Source: Congeria kusceri
Lineage: Eukaryota > Mollusca > Bivalvia > Myida > Dreissenidae
Assembly: GCA_027627225.1 (NCBI GenBank)
Contig: JAPFQT010000035.1
Location: 1,341,501 to 1,405,500 of the forward strand
Length of the DNA stretch: 64,000 nt
Reading direction: 5' to 3'
Shown: in pieces, positions 1 through 12,436 of the stretch
Position numbering within the stretch: position 1 is the first letter of the stretch
How the letters are laid out: every line of letters starts with the position of its first letter
Translations under genes and position numbers: made by a program
The notes under the pieces: model-generated
The model's database searches: none
Told to the model about the DNA's origin: nothing
The model's input: only the letters and a program-made list of their open reading frames with translations

Positions 1-233
1 TTTTCCGGTGATAAGATATATCGGATATTTGTTTTTGGTGAAAGAACGCGTCACCATCGACAATTAAAAAGAATGCGACAATTACAGAAGACTGTCCTTG
101 TTATAGCAATACTTTTCACCAACAATCAATTTCTTGGGAGGTAGTGGATGCCAAAACGTACGATTGTGAAGTGAGAAAAACAACAACACAATCAGTAAAA
201 TCGTGTTTTGTTTCTTCGCACAAAAAAGACATA
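1..233. other. Unannotated left edge
   Basis: AT-rich sequence with no open frame, RNA or repeat I recognise. It ends at an ATA trinucleotide (231-233) that abuts the terminal inverted repeat of the next element. Confidence 0.5.
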
Positions 234-419
234 GACCGCTTTTCCATGTGCACGTGATCCATTATCCGTATCCGTGTCCCTGATCGTATCCGCATCCGTC
301 GTCCGCATTTAGCTTTTCCGCGCGTATCCGTACTGCGTAATATGATATTATGTATACACTTTTGTATATTTTTTATTATTTATAAACGATGAAATTATCT
401 TGGTTAACAATCTAATCTC

Positions 420-620
420 GTATATAGCGTCGTTTATCGGCTAATAAACAACGATTTGGAATTCTAATGCGTAGGAATTAAACCACGTATTCATTGTGAC
501 GTCACTTTTATTGATAAACGCTGTAGGAATGATGTCAGAATCGGAACCACATTTTTGCGTTGTTTATGGGTGGCTTTACAACGGAATTGTATTGCTTGTC
601 TAAGTTCATAGTCTATAAGT
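420..620. repeat. Partial fold-back element (relative of 11.6-12.4 kb)
   Basis: Words such as CGTTTATCGGCTAATAAACA, a block ending AATTAAACCACG, and GCGTTGTTTATGGGT line up with the arms of the fold-back element at 11,604-12,436. Only one arm is recognisable and its outer end has decayed. It lies inside the outer 2.2-kb TIR element. Confidence 0.55.
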
Positions 621-867
621 TTTAATTGAATCTTAATAGTTCTTCATGTACGGACATGTATACATTCTAGTTGAAAGTTAAACACAGCATTACAATTGTA
701 AGTCAATAGGAAGTGCTAAATAAAACAAATAAAAAGGTCTTGCTGTGTGATGTGGTAGTACATGGTGATAAAGCCTGTTTAGTTTGATAAACGTAATTAC
801 AGTGGAGCATTGTCGCTTTATTAATGCAAATGAACTGGTTGACAAATATTTGGATGAAAAGTACATA

Positions 868-1710
868 ATTGAGGCGTGACTTGGAAAAACCGGACTTAAT
901 GCATGTGCGTAAAGTGTCGTCCCGGATTAGCCTGTGCAGTCCGCACAGGCTAAGGGCTCTTTTCAATATGTCCGTATCCGCATCCGCATTGCGCAAATCC
1001 GCATCCGCAAAAAATCGAACAAGTTGAAAACAGTTGGCCCGTTTCCATATGTCCGCAGTCCGTATCCGCAAAGCGCATCCGCAAAAGCCGTCCTCAATAA
1101 ATCGCGTGGTGAGCGATTTCATGCGGATGCCGACGACATGGTATCTAACTTAGCATGTTAAACAAAGGGCTGTTATACATAAAACATTGGGAAAATAGAA
1201 AAAAATTCTATATACACCTGGATAACTCAGCTTAAGACTCGCCGAGTACAATAACTCGGTAATAACGGGTTATCTTTAAATGAGTCATGTCTGACGCTGT
1301 AGATATAATTCTTGAATGCTTTATTATTTTTAAATCCACCTAATGTAAATGGTTTCACATACTGGCATAAATATTTGCAGCCGACGTAATTAAAATTGTT
1401 TAAAACTTTCTCTATCAGACATTGTAACTATTTGAAACTAAGAAGAAAATTAAAATATTCGACGTTTATTTGCCGATTCATGGGAAAAATGCGTCCGTAT
1501 ACTTTTTATGTGGATACGCGAGCGGATACAGACATATGGAAAGGCGGCCTGATCCGGGAAGGCACTTTCCGCCTACAGTGGATTTTATGTTAAGAAGAGA
1601 CTTCCTTGAATCAGAAAATACCATATAAGCGGAAAGTGCTGTCCTAGATTAGCACCCTGAGGCTAATCGTACATGCATTAAGCCCGATTTTCCCACGACA
1701 CGCCTCATAT
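868..1710. mobile_element. Palindromic bivalve-type MITE, split by a later insertion
   Basis: The left end begins TGAGGCGTGACTTGG and runs through CTTAATGCATGTGCG. The right end (to ~1710), reverse-complemented, begins ATGAGGCGTGTCGTGGG and contains CTTAATGCATGTACG, so the ends are inverted repeats. The left half holds a perfect hairpin: TTAGCCTGTGC at 927-937 pairs with GCACAGGCTAA at 943-953. The right half holds the matching block around CACTTTCCGC. I remember this family as an abundant repeat in bivalve genomes. The copy is interrupted at 954-1549 by a 596-bp element. Without that insert it would be about 245 bp, a typical MITE length. Confidence 0.75.
954..1549. mobile_element. Innermost ~596-bp TIR element, copy 1
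   Basis: It is inserted in the palindromic MITE. TAA (951-953) precedes the left end and TGA (1550-1552) follows the right end. In the uninterrupted MITE this site reads TAA, so TGA is probably a mutated target-site duplicate. The left end GGGCTCTTTTCAATATG and the reverse-complemented right end GGCCGCCTTTCCATATG form TIRs continuing into GTCCGTATCCGCATCCG-type words. A second copy lies at 13,385-13,982. There is no transposase frame. The 3-bp TAA duplication and GG-starting ends resemble PIF/Harbinger MITEs (inference). Confidence 0.75.
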
Positions 1711-2444
1711 AATCTATGCATTTAGTTAATTTATCCTCAGGCCATACCAATTTGATTCAATGTTTAGCGTCATCGGGCTGGTAGGATTACGAATGACTGT
1801 ACGGAAACAAAAAACAATTTTTACAATGTGAAAACTGGATTTGGAAAGCGTAGAAAACTTGGACAAAAAAGGAATATGACGTGTTTTTACTCATAAAACA
1901 TAGCGTGCAACTAGTCAATTGACACAGTTTAAATACTGTATTACAGTAGGTTCCCAATATGAAGATGATAGATAACAGTTTTGCAAGTAAACATTTGCTT
2001 TAGCATGTACTACTGCCATGAATATGTTGTGAAAGAAAAATATATCGACTATATTTTTTTTCCTGTCTGGTTGGTAGGTTTCATAAATCATGCAGACTCT
2101 AAACAAAGAATCATATTGGTATGGCCTTATGAAGACAATATATTTTAAATATTAAGACAATATCTTATTTATACTAAGACAATACATAATTTATACTATC
2201 CAAATATATAATACCCTTCATAAATATTGGCCCTGAATACTCGAAAACTCGTCCGTGAATGTGTAAGTGTCCGTAAAAAAAAATGCACACTTCGCGATTC
2301 GTCACGGATGCGGACATGGACACGGACTCAACGGACACGGATACTGAAAAATGGAAACGACTGGAGCGATATTTTATTTAACGGACACGGACGCGGATCA
2401 CGGACACGGATGACGGATCACGCTTACATGAAAAAGCGGCCATA

Positions 2445-3844
2445 ATCAATTACACCCATCCGACTGATGTTATTCAGACTATCGTGCACAAAAATACTTC
2501 TTAACATTTTAGATGATATATGTATACTATTATTTCAGTGAAACGATTAAGCCATGAACCATGTGCAGTATTTAATTTAAAAAAAGGTACAAACATAAAA
2601 GGTGCCTACTTGAAGTCGAAGTAGATTCGAAGTCATAAGACTTTAAGCAAAACATTCCCCAAAGTTTAGACCCGTTAGCAGAGGCAAGTAGAAAATCTCA
2701 TATATTCTTCATATATTCGAGCTACAACAATAATACTCTGTATGAAAGATGATATTTAAAAACTAAACTTATTGGTAGCGAACTGTTATAGAAATAAGTG
2801 ATTTAATAAAAGGATGCTTTTACGTTCAGCTCAATTTTTTACCCGGAAAATACATAAACTAACATCAGGCATATTAATATATGTTGGTAAAATATTATTT
2901 AACTCATTGAATTAACGTATTACCCTTTTATTCGCTGCCAAAACAATACAACATATACATGTGAGCTAACATGTAAAACCAAACGAAACTTCAACTGATT
3001 TGAAAATCAGCTCGGGTTGACCAAAGGGAAGCAACTGCAGCTAGGAACAATCCCAGAAGGGACATCGAGTTGTATCCCGTGTAATTCAGATAGTATTATT
3101 TCGTGTACACCAAGGGTATGATGAGGTTATTTATAGCGAACACAATAAGTAGAGACGTATTATCATATTTGTATTGTATTTTATTATATTTCTAAATGGT
3201 ATTTGCGTAGCTGTTCAATTATGACTTAGTTGCAAGCATGACTTAGTTTCGATTGAGAAACGGTTTAGGGAAAGCATCGGGCAATACTTCACTGTTTTAG
3301 AACGTTACTCGAAACGAATTAATTTATCAAATAAACGACATATCAGTATATCTCTAATATCTAAAGGGTTGCTTATTTCATTTAAAACTACGATGTGACA
3401 TACAGTTGGTGAATGCGTATTTATAATTGTTCGTCTACGATATCTTACTGATTAAAAGCTCCAGCAAATTACTCCCCCCCCCCCAAAAAAAAAAAAAAAA
3501 AACACTATTAACTGCAATTCCCTATGCGTGGTCATTATCTCCTACGTGTATTGTATATGGACATTGTTAGACAACAGCCCCATGCAACTGATCCATAGAT
3601 CGTAAAATGTACGTACAATAATTGTAGTAGTACAATGCTTGTTCTTCCATACTCTTTCTTTTCACATAAACTGCTGACATTAATATTTGGCACACAACTT
3701 TTTTTCCGACGTAAAAATATATAAAAGTGTTAATTATGTGCAAGATTTAGTTACAATACTTCTTAAATGTCAACGAATCTACATATAGACATATAACTGC
3801 AAACCACACAACGTGTATCCGAAAAAACAAAAAAAACACACAAA
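2445..3844. other. Unannotated AT-rich stretch
   Basis: No convincing coding frame or structured repeat. The only landmark is a poly-C run followed directly by an 18-nt poly-A (about 3,474-3,501), an oligo-C/oligo-A microsatellite. Confidence 0.5.
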
Positions 3845-3846
3845 TA

Positions 3847-6802
3847 CAGTACGTGCCACGCGAAACCCGCAGAATTCGCGCTGTCGTGACGAGCCTTCGA
3901 TCAATATTCGCGAAGCGACGTCACGAAAATTCGCGACGATTCACGAATATGTCACGAAATTTCGACGCGATTCGCGGCGATTTTACATGTATATGTGCAT
4001 CTGCTCTTTAAAAATTAAGAGTTGTACAGTTTTTACGGTCTTGTCGCAACATTCTACATTGTGTGTCTCACTGTGTATGTTAACTGTAGATATATCAATT
4101 TTGTATCCTTCACATTACGGTTAATTAATAAATAATTATATAATAAAGCACTATTATTTGACAGTATTAATCAAAGAAAACAGTGAAAATGCATATAAAA
4201 GTCACAATGAATTTATATAGTGTGTGTATACGTTTAAGTTTACATTTACAATTCGGACAATAATCATTAAAATCAACTTAAAATTATAAATCACTGATTG
4301 TTATTTTGTTCACTACAAATAATCACCTCTTTTACGTACATGTCACATTTCACTAATGAGCTTCTTGTGATGATTATAAAAACGCATTATTATCTTATTC
4401 TTCATGGGCTTGATAATTTCAAACATTCCTTTTTTTAAATATCCATTCGGAATATTTGTTTACATGTACATATATATGTCATCCTCACCCGCGCACCAGC
4501 ATATTCAATGTTATCGTATTTATAATCATCATAAAGACGCAAATCACCAATGTTTTGACACGATATTATATAATAATAATGTCCTTCAGTTGTATTGAAG
4601 GTGGTTATATACACGTAAGTGTCCATAATTACTTGTAACGTTTGATTTCATCGTTACATGTATTTATAAAATTAACTGATTGTTTACTCATCGGTAAACA
4701 AAATAAATTTAAATACAAATGTGTATGAAACGAAAACCATCACAACGGTTAGTGTGGCCTATTCTAAAATTGGTGTTTGCTAAAGAAAACATAATTTGTT
4801 CTGCAGACTACCGGTTCCAGATGAGGGGTGGGGGTGAGTGCGTGTTGACCATAGCTACCTTCCTGTGTTTTTACTTGTTGTGCGTACAGGCCACCAATGT
4901 GTTTGCTGACATGTCAATACAGCAAACAAACTGATCGTGTCATCTTAATTGTTTTTATTCATGTTTATGTATTTTGGGATTTATCTTTCTTTCTTATAGA
5001 CATTAAAAATTCCAGTTCACATCCCGAATGGTAATGAAGCTACATATAGCCTACATAAGACAGAAGTACATAGCAATAGTTTATTCAGTCTTTATATCAT
5101 AATACTGTAAGTTTATTTTTTAATGTCTACGAATAACCAGTTCTCCGATTATTAAGGCGGTTAACTGGTAATACATTGAATATTGGATTATTTGCGTTCA
5201 CAACGCGGGTGTTTGTTGAACAAAATATATATTCAAGAAGTCTTCCTGTGTCGCTAATCCGCATTATCTTATCGCTAATCAGTGTCAATTACCGACCCGG
5301 CGGCACATGTTGTGCGACTGTGGACTGATCTGCGATAGCGGTTCTTAATTGTTTAAAATGGCAGGGGTTGTGAAAGCCTAAAGGGAGCCAACATCTCTTG
5401 CAGCGATCTGTTTTTGTTTCACAATAAACACTGTATTGGTTCTAATTTATTTGCGTAAAAAAACAGCGAAAATATGCGTTAGAACATATTCTTGTCAATT
5501 AGCACATAATTATATTTGCGCTTTCATTCATCTTGATAATAAACTAAACTATAAATGTTGTTGTTGTTGATATAATGTTGGCACGAAAAACGAGCATCCA
5601 TTTAACGCCTTTTATCAACTAACTAAAATCTATATTGCAGTATTGTTGTACTTTTTATTACTGTTTCGTTTTATAATATTTGTAAATTATGACCCGATAC
5701 ATTGAGATATAACTTAATTATTCTTACCAATAATTGTCCATAAAAAGTCGCACTAATTAAGTCGTACATGTATTACAGTTAGTACATTTATAACAAATAT
5801 TATTAAGGTCAATCAATGATTAATGTTCCTTTTCAGTATTGAAATTAACAATATTCGTTTGCACATTGTAGACATTGATCTTGGTAAGTTTGTGAACATA
5901 CATGCACATTATACAATGTGTCATTTTAATCCGTGGAATATTTGTCTATATTGTGATATTTGCATTAACTTTTATTGCGTTCGATTTTTAATGTTATCAA
6001 CGCAGATGGGCCAACCAATGCAAGAGCAATACTATTCAACATACACGTAGATGTACATACATGTACATGTAGTTCATATTGATATATAAACACAAACACA
6101 AAACATATAACATGTTGAATGTTTTATCCATGTACATTTTCAACCAGAACAAAATACAAGACAAAATCCAAGACTGATCGTGTACTAAAACAATAAGGGT
6201 TTCAAACAGAAACAACATATAAATAAACGAAGTACATATAAAATAATGAACACGAAGTTTTACCCAGTTTTACACTGAAACCTATTAAGAACCATTTAAT
6301 AAATAGCATGCCGTGAAAATAATAAACGGAGCATATTTACAAACAACAAACACACCCTATCACATACCCATTTCAAAATTTCTAACGAACAATATTACGT
6401 TCATTTTGAATGCTGTTTTTTCATGTATACAATAGAAAGTGTATTTCTTTTATATTTTAATTCTTCTGCAACAAATGTCACATCTTATTTTGAATTATGT
6501 TGTAGCTAATATAATTCAAAGGAATACATTCAAATATCAATTCCACAAAGTTTTCTGATACGAATGATTTATTCACTGCTAAGTGAAAATATTGCGGACA
6601 GTTGTGCATTTTACTAATTAATTTCTCGTCACGATTAGTGGCGTAACAAAATTAATCGCCACGAAAGTTCGCGAACAAGCGCGAATTTTCGTCGATACAA
6701 TTAGCGAAATTTCGTGACATCGCGAGCGAGCGATTTGCGTTACGCGATCAAATCGGCACGTCGCATTTCGCGAACTTTGCGAGTTTCGCGTGGCACGTAC
6801 TG
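3847..6802. mobile_element. TA-flanked TIR element (~2.96 kb, CAGT ends)
   Basis: The left end (3,847) reads CAGTACGTGCCACGCGAAAC and the reverse complement of the right end (to 6,802) reads the same 20 bases. The match continues about 14 bp further with three mismatches. Both ends are flanked by TA (3,845-3,846 and 6,803-6,804). Subterminal zones (about 3,847-3,985 and 6,640-6,802) are GC-rich and packed with TTCGCG/CGCGAA words, while the ~2.6-kb interior is AT-rich. A TA duplication with CAGT ends is usual for Tc1/mariner/pogo elements, but no transposase is recognisable inside. It may be non-autonomous, or two inverted solo copies of a shorter repeat. Confidence 0.6.
4821..4934 (+). CDS. 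Short ORF with signal-peptide-like start (37 aa), doubtful
   Basis: The frame opens with Met at 4,821 and has a charged/polar N-terminus, then a hydrophobic core (VLTIATFLCFYLLCVQA) and a small-residue cleavage-like site, which is the shape of a secretory signal peptide. It ends at a stop 37 codons later. A consensus-like donor (GGTGAGTG, near 4,830) overlaps the start of the frame. No family is recognised. It may be a chance frame or a first exon. It lies inside the 2.96-kb TIR element. Confidence 0.15.
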   Translation: MRGGGECVLTIATFLCFYLLCVQATNVFADMSIQQTN

Positions 6803-7004
6803 TACAATAAAATTAATAATCACGTCATTAAACGATATACAGTTACTTTAAATTACAAACTCTCCAAAAATCATTGCATTTGAACATCAATAAATAGCTC
6901 AAACATACATGGTATAACAGCTGCGGGACAAGTCGCATCAATGTAGACGTCAACATAACGTCAAAGTTGAATAACAGCATACATACGCACCGTGACAGTT
7001 TATC

Positions 7005-7500
7005 CAACCATGCGACACAACAACGGAACACAACTAAGGCGACACAACAGCGTAACACAACCAGGCGACACAACAGCGTAACACAACCAGGCGTCACAAC
7101 AACGGAACACAACAACGTAACACAACCAGGCGACACAACGGCGTAACACAACCAGGCGATATAATGACTTATAACAGCCAAGCGACACAACGACGGAACA
7201 CAACCAAGCGACACAACGACGGAAAACTGCCATGCGTCATAACGACGGAACAAACCCAGGCGACACAACAACGGAAAACAACCAGGCGACAAAACGACGG
7301 AACACAACCACGACACAACGACGGAACACAACCAGGCGACACAACGACGGAACAATACCATGCGAAACAACGACGGAACACTGCCAGGCGACTCAACGAC
7401 GGAACACAGCCAAGCTACACAACGGCGGACCACAACCAGGCGACAAAATGACGCAACACAACCCGGCGACACAACGACGGAACACAACAGGTGACACGCA
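7005..7500. repeat. 26-bp minisatellite array A
   Basis: About 19 tandem copies of a 26-bp unit with consensus ACAACGACGGAACACAACCA followed by GGCGAC, with scattered substitutions. Since 26 is not a multiple of three and the unit lacks stops, all three minus-strand frames and some plus frames stay open, giving spurious long ORFs with Cys/Val-rich repeats. The same family recurs at 19,735-21,030. Confidence 0.9.
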
Positions 7501-9956
7501 AACGCAACATTGCAATTCCAAACAAATTACGAAATAAATCAATTAAGCAACATGCAATAAACATAAAAGTCTTAAATTACAAAAGGGAATCGTTTCCTGT
7601 GCGACTTAAGACATTCTTCAACACAGTGATAGAAAGTTGAAAATACTAGTACATGTATATTATAAACGATGGTTGTACATTTTGTATAACATGTATTTCT
7701 GTTTATGTTTATGGAATGAGGCCATTTTTCGACTACTATACTGTGTTTGCAGACGTTAATTGTTTTTATAATGCAAATTGATGATCCGAATTTTTATGAA
7801 CAAGCAAACGGTCAATTTATTCTTCAAGGTTGAACAAGGAACAATAGGCCCGTTGTTTTACACGTATCAACGATTTCTTATTTATATGCAAGCTTTGCAA
7901 TTAAGAGAATGGGTTACACTTCATTTAAAGGAATGGATTGTGCAACAGTCTACAAACATAGTTCGTATACATAAATGCCATGATAAACCTGCAAATAGAT
8001 TATTTATGATACCGCATGACCAACAAGAGCCACATTTCCACAGCACGGAGGGTCCGAGATGACGGAAACCTGCCATAGTGGAACATATCAACCGCCATTG
8101 AAGCCACGCTCTGTCGACATCCTGACTTGTACCATTTGATGACAACGTACATTTGACTTTATCGTTGTTTAGTGTATCCATGACGATAATAACGCCTACG
8201 CTCAATAGAAAATTAATGTATCTTTCAAGTCATGTGATGGTACTATAGAAACTGGTTAAAACAATTATCATCTAAAACTACGCGCATTATTTTATAATTA
8301 GGTTCGCCCCGCTCCCCTAAAAAACGTAACCACAAATTAAAACCATGCATTCTTGACTGAATTCGGGAAAATATTAACCGATAAAAGATTTCGTAAAAAA
8401 TAAAAATAAAGACATAACAGAAACACACTGAAAGTGCAATATTGGTTATTCGCGAACTTTGGGTCATTATTTGTATGAAAGTGTAATCTTGGAATCATTT
8501 GTTATCAACACGGCTATTGAGTAAAAGATACCAGACTATTTTCTGCATTCGCAAGTTTGAAGAGAAAGCCAATGCGCCCAACAATGTAAACAAGAAAACA
8601 CCAGTGACAATGTTAGAATAGTCAGTTATAAACAACAGCAGCTGCATAAATAATATTCACTCTAAACGGACACAACGGGCAAACAGTATATAAATATAAG
8701 TAAAAACGCCAATAAAATCAGTAATTGTAGTAGTATTGGTATAAGTATTAGTAGTTGAGGTAACCATATTTGCTGTTTTTGTTGTTGTTGTACAAAATGG
8801 ACAAAAGCTACGGACATGGACTGTAAAACGCAATTTCACGATATCCTCGTGCACACTACTGCTAAGCACGAGGAAATCGTGAAACGCGCGGATTACATGA
8901 AAGCTAAATATAGCTTTTTATGTATTTTGTTTAAATTACACGGACGACATTTGGGCCCATGATTAAAAATAATCTTAGTCGAAAATGAAGACAAATAATT
9001 TTAAAATTTCATATTTGGATTTTCTGACAAAGAATTGCACATGCCTTTGACACATAAGTTGCAGTATGATTTTAGATATGATACTATTAAGTATCTGTCA
9101 TTCAAATATTCCAAAATCATTTTGTTTCAAAAACTAGTTCTAACTTTGACTCATTTTCAACTTAAAATTAAATAGCTTTTGAAGTTTATAAATATGGGCC
9201 TAATGCCAGTTTTCACAAATCTCCTTATGAAAAACTTCAGTGAAATTCCTCAAATCACTGGTCATGTCATAAATAGGTCTCCTCACTTTGAGTTGTCTAA
9301 TCTATTAAATATCGAACAGGTGTTTCTTAAATTACACGTTTGTGAATATGACTCATTGTAGTTTACATTAACAAAGGAATCATTTACTAAATTACAACTT
9401 AACTTAAACGTTTCATAAGGCGCTTTGTGAATACCAACAACAGAGAGCAAATTAACAACAACAACAACAACCTTGTTACGTTGATGTTCAACTGTTACCG
9501 GTTCATTAAATACACTAATCATAAAATGTCCAAGCGAAGTTATGTAACAGCTGTTAGTTCATGAAACACTGGAAACGCTCGAGTCTTCAAACAATTATCA
9601 TGGTTTTGCATGGTGTAGCCAAATAAAAATCAGTTTATATTTGTTTTACATTGATTTTAGTTATTCATCTAAGAATCCTGAAATCAGCTCTCTTCGATGC
9701 TCCGCATAGTGACTATATTAAATATTGTTACTTCAATATTTAATAACAAATGAAAAATGCACATGATCGTCCACACGTACAATTGTATTGACATGCTAAA
9801 ACAGTCATAAACCCTTTGAAATACGTGACAAGCCATAACAGTCCACAAAATTACCATCTTTCTTAAAACATTGTGCATGTGAACATGCTGCGGCGTAAAG
9901 TAACCAAATGCCGAAAGTGAATTTGTTACATCATAATCCTATTTTTCACACTGTAT
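7501..9956. other. Unannotated stretch with weak cryptic frames
   Basis: No gene is recognised. Around 7,921-8,205 the minus strand has two overlapping open frames, one containing a run such as AVDMFHYGRFPSSRTLRAVE. This looks more coding-like than its surroundings, but matches no family I know. A (CAA)n tract lies near 9,450-9,472. The rest is AT-rich and featureless. Confidence 0.35.
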
Positions 9957-9974
9957 GTGCCCGAACAAAAACGG

Positions 9975-10260
9975 GGTGATTTACGGTACGGTGCAATATG
10001 CATGGTATGGTACGATATGGTACGGCACGGTGCCGGACGGTTAAGTACGGTTTGGTATGGTAAGGCATGGCATGGCATGGCATGGCATGTCATGTCTGGT
10101 ATGGTTTGTAATGCTATCGTATTGAAAGGTACGGTTAGGTACGGTACGGTCAGATACGGTACGGTACGGTACGGTACAGTAAGATACGATACGGTACGAT
10201 ACGAAACGATACGAAGCGATACGATACGGTACGATACGATACGCTACTGTACTGTCCAAA
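9975..10260. repeat. Pentanucleotide microsatellite (GGTAC/GGCAT/GATAC)n
   Basis: About 280 bp of 5-bp repeats that change type along their length: GGTAC/GGTAT, then GGCAT (10,065-10,090), then GGTAC again, then GATAC (10,190-10,245). Open frames on both strands are by-products of the repeat. Confidence 0.9.
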
Positions 10261-10544
10261 CGTACGTACCATGTGCGGAGGTTCTAATAAGGTCATTATA
10301 TTACCGTCCGTGCGTATATTCTAGTTTGGGCGGGCATATGCATGGTTATTTTGGTTTTAATAATCCAAAATAGGACGTTTGTTAGTATGTACGTTCGGAT
10401 GCGTGCATTGGTTAATACCCCAATAAAAAGGTGTACGTTCGTATTAATGTACGCGAGTATGCATTTCTATCTCCTAATTAGACCGTAAATACGTATTGAC
10501 TAACGATTAGGCGCATGCATACATTAATAGCTCCTAACTAGGGC

Positions 10545-10725
10545 TTAGTTTCTCATAGTGATAACAATACTGATGACGTTAACTATAATGATAAGAATGG
10601 TGATGACGAGAATAATTCTAATGACGATGATGATGATGATGAGGATGACGAAGACGATGAAGATGATGATGATGGTGGTGGTAGTGGTGACGATGATGGT
10701 GATGATGATGATTATGGTAATGATT
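10545..10725. repeat. (GAT)n/(GAC)n trinucleotide microsatellite
   Basis: Imperfect GAT, GAC and GGT triplets, longest around 10,625-10,710. The minus-strand open frame across it reads mostly Ile/Thr/Val and is a translation of the repeat. Confidence 0.9.
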
Positions 10726-11603
10726 ACTGTATAATTATGCTCCATTGATTGTCGCGATAAAATTTCACCATAAAATATGTGAAAAATATGATCCGTACGC
10801 ATATCCCCCTTTTGGCCAATCACATTCTTCACACTTATAAATGTTACAAATGAGATCCTATTCTTCACAGGCGTGTGAAAAATATGATTTGGGAAAAATA
10901 TGATCCTACACGGCACAAATGTCACGCTTGTAGCAACATGAAACACTAGAGACACTCGGAGAGCGCAGACCTCCACCAGCCAGCTAATGAATGTGGTCAT
11001 CATCAAATAATCGAGAATCATTTAATAAATCCTGGATCCATACGGTGATCCGGATCACCTTAAATAGCCAACAGATTACCATATAAATTGAGCTAAATGT
11101 TTCTTAGAATGTCACCGAGATCTAGGAATCTAAGAAAGCGTCTACCTGAAAATATATCAGAAGTATTTAACATTCCTTCTTTCGTACGAATGTGTTTTTG
11201 AAAATAATTATGAGTTCAAAGACATTTTTCGTAGAATGAATTTAAAACCAAATATTAGAATAAATAAATATTAAGAAAACATATCTTTCATAGTTCAGTT
11301 CTTGGTGATACGATTTCTTAGCAAGTTTCTGCAAATGGAATAGTAATAACTGCGAGCAATAAAGAACAGCGGTGTTACCATGTGTAAACTCTTGCATTTT
11401 CAATTATTAAAAACACAAAGTCCTTATTCGTTTCAAACAAACAATAAAAGAAACGCAAAAAAAAAACATGTTCCATGATGTTATATTAATGTGTATGTCT
11501 TCACAAATTTACTCCAAATCGTCTGTAAGCATTTTGATTACCATTATGACGTATCCATTGCTATTTTAACATTTTCCACAGTATTTATACTTGCCTGTGT
11601 CAT
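10726..11603. other. Unannotated stretch
   Basis: AT-rich with no recognised gene. The 10,800-10,910 part repeats the words AAAAATATGATCC and ATATGATTTG, perhaps a degraded local duplication. Confidence 0.4.
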
Positions 11604-12436
11604 TTAAGAAATTTTCGATTTAGTTTCTCGGCCAATAGACAACAATGTGTAGTCCTGATGCGAGGAATTATAGTTTATTAGCCAGCATCAGAACAACAAA
11701 GAGTTGTTTATTAGCCGATAAACAACGACAATTCGAAAATTATTTCGATTCTAACATGATCTGCCAACTATGTTTGCAATTGTAATAAAAGAACTACATT
11801 TTACAACGCTCCGCGCAGAATCGGGACTACTTTTTGCGTTGTTTATTGGGTAGTTTAACAACGATAATTTTGTTCTTTGTCTACAGAAATATCAGCCAGT
11901 ATCATGTTAGAATATCATGTCACATAACTAGTAAAATACATTATATTTTTTGGGGCAAGCTCAATTCGATTCGGGAAAGTGAAATGTCCATGTTTTTGTC
12001 CCAATTAGCAAACAAGACCTTCAACAGAATGCTTTTTAATGTATTGTAATTTCGACTAGAAATAACATCGTGTCTTCCGAAATATAACAAATATGCTAAC
12101 ATGATACTCGCTATTTTTTCTATAGACAAAGAACACAGTTATCGTTGTTAAACTACCTAATAAACACCGCAAAAAGTTGTCCCGCCTCTGAGCGGAGCAT
12201 ACATAGTAAAATGTAATTTTCATTACAATTGCAAACAAGTTGACAAATCATGTTATAATCGAACTAATTTTCGTATTATCGTTGTTTATCGGCCAATAAA
12301 CAACTCTTTGACGTTTTGATGAGTGGCAATTAAACCACTCGGGCTAACGCCCTCGTGGTTTCATTCCTACGCATCAGAACTTCAAATCGTTTATTATTGG
12401 CCGATAAACAACGATAAATCGAAAATTATTTCTTAA
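11604..12436. mobile_element. Fold-back element bounded by TTAA (~830 bp)
   Basis: A TTAA at 11,604-11,607 starts the left arm and a TTAA at 12,433-12,436 ends the right arm. Both arms contain GAAATnnTTTTCGATTTA and then GTTGTTTATCGGCCAATA-type blocks in opposite orientation. Further in, GCGTTGTTTATTGGGTAG (11,838) pairs with CTACCTAATAAACACCGC (12,154). The arms are ~250-300 bp each, so the DNA could fold into a long imperfect hairpin. The TTAA boundary suggests piggyBac-type mobilisation (inference). Partial relatives lie at ~420-620 and 32,470-32,613, the latter ending at the same TTAA. Confidence 0.7.

Larger units (their letters stand above)
234..2441. mobile_element. Outer TIR element of a nested set (~2.2 kb)
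   Basis: The left end (234 onward) reads GACCGCTTTTCCATGT and the reverse complement of the right end (to 2441) reads GGCCGCTTTTTCATGT. The match continues inward for about 50 bp through CGTGATCC and ATCCGT/TCCGTG words, so these are long imperfect terminal inverted repeats. Both ends are flanked by ATA (231-233, 2442-2444), a possible 3-bp target-site duplication. The subterminal regions are rich in ATCCGY-type hexamers. No transposase frame is visible, so it is non-autonomous or decayed. It contains a fold-back fragment (~420-620) and a MITE (868-1710) that itself carries another insertion. The 3-bp duplication would fit a PIF/Harbinger-like element, but that assignment is inference. Confidence 0.6.

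Noticed and set aside
6843..7487. 214-codon minus-strand frame
   Set aside because: Mostly translation of 26-bp array A, with an unrelated tail.
10545..11021. 158-codon minus-strand frame
   Set aside because: Half is (GAT)n translation (Ile/Thr/Val runs); the remainder has no recognisable domain.
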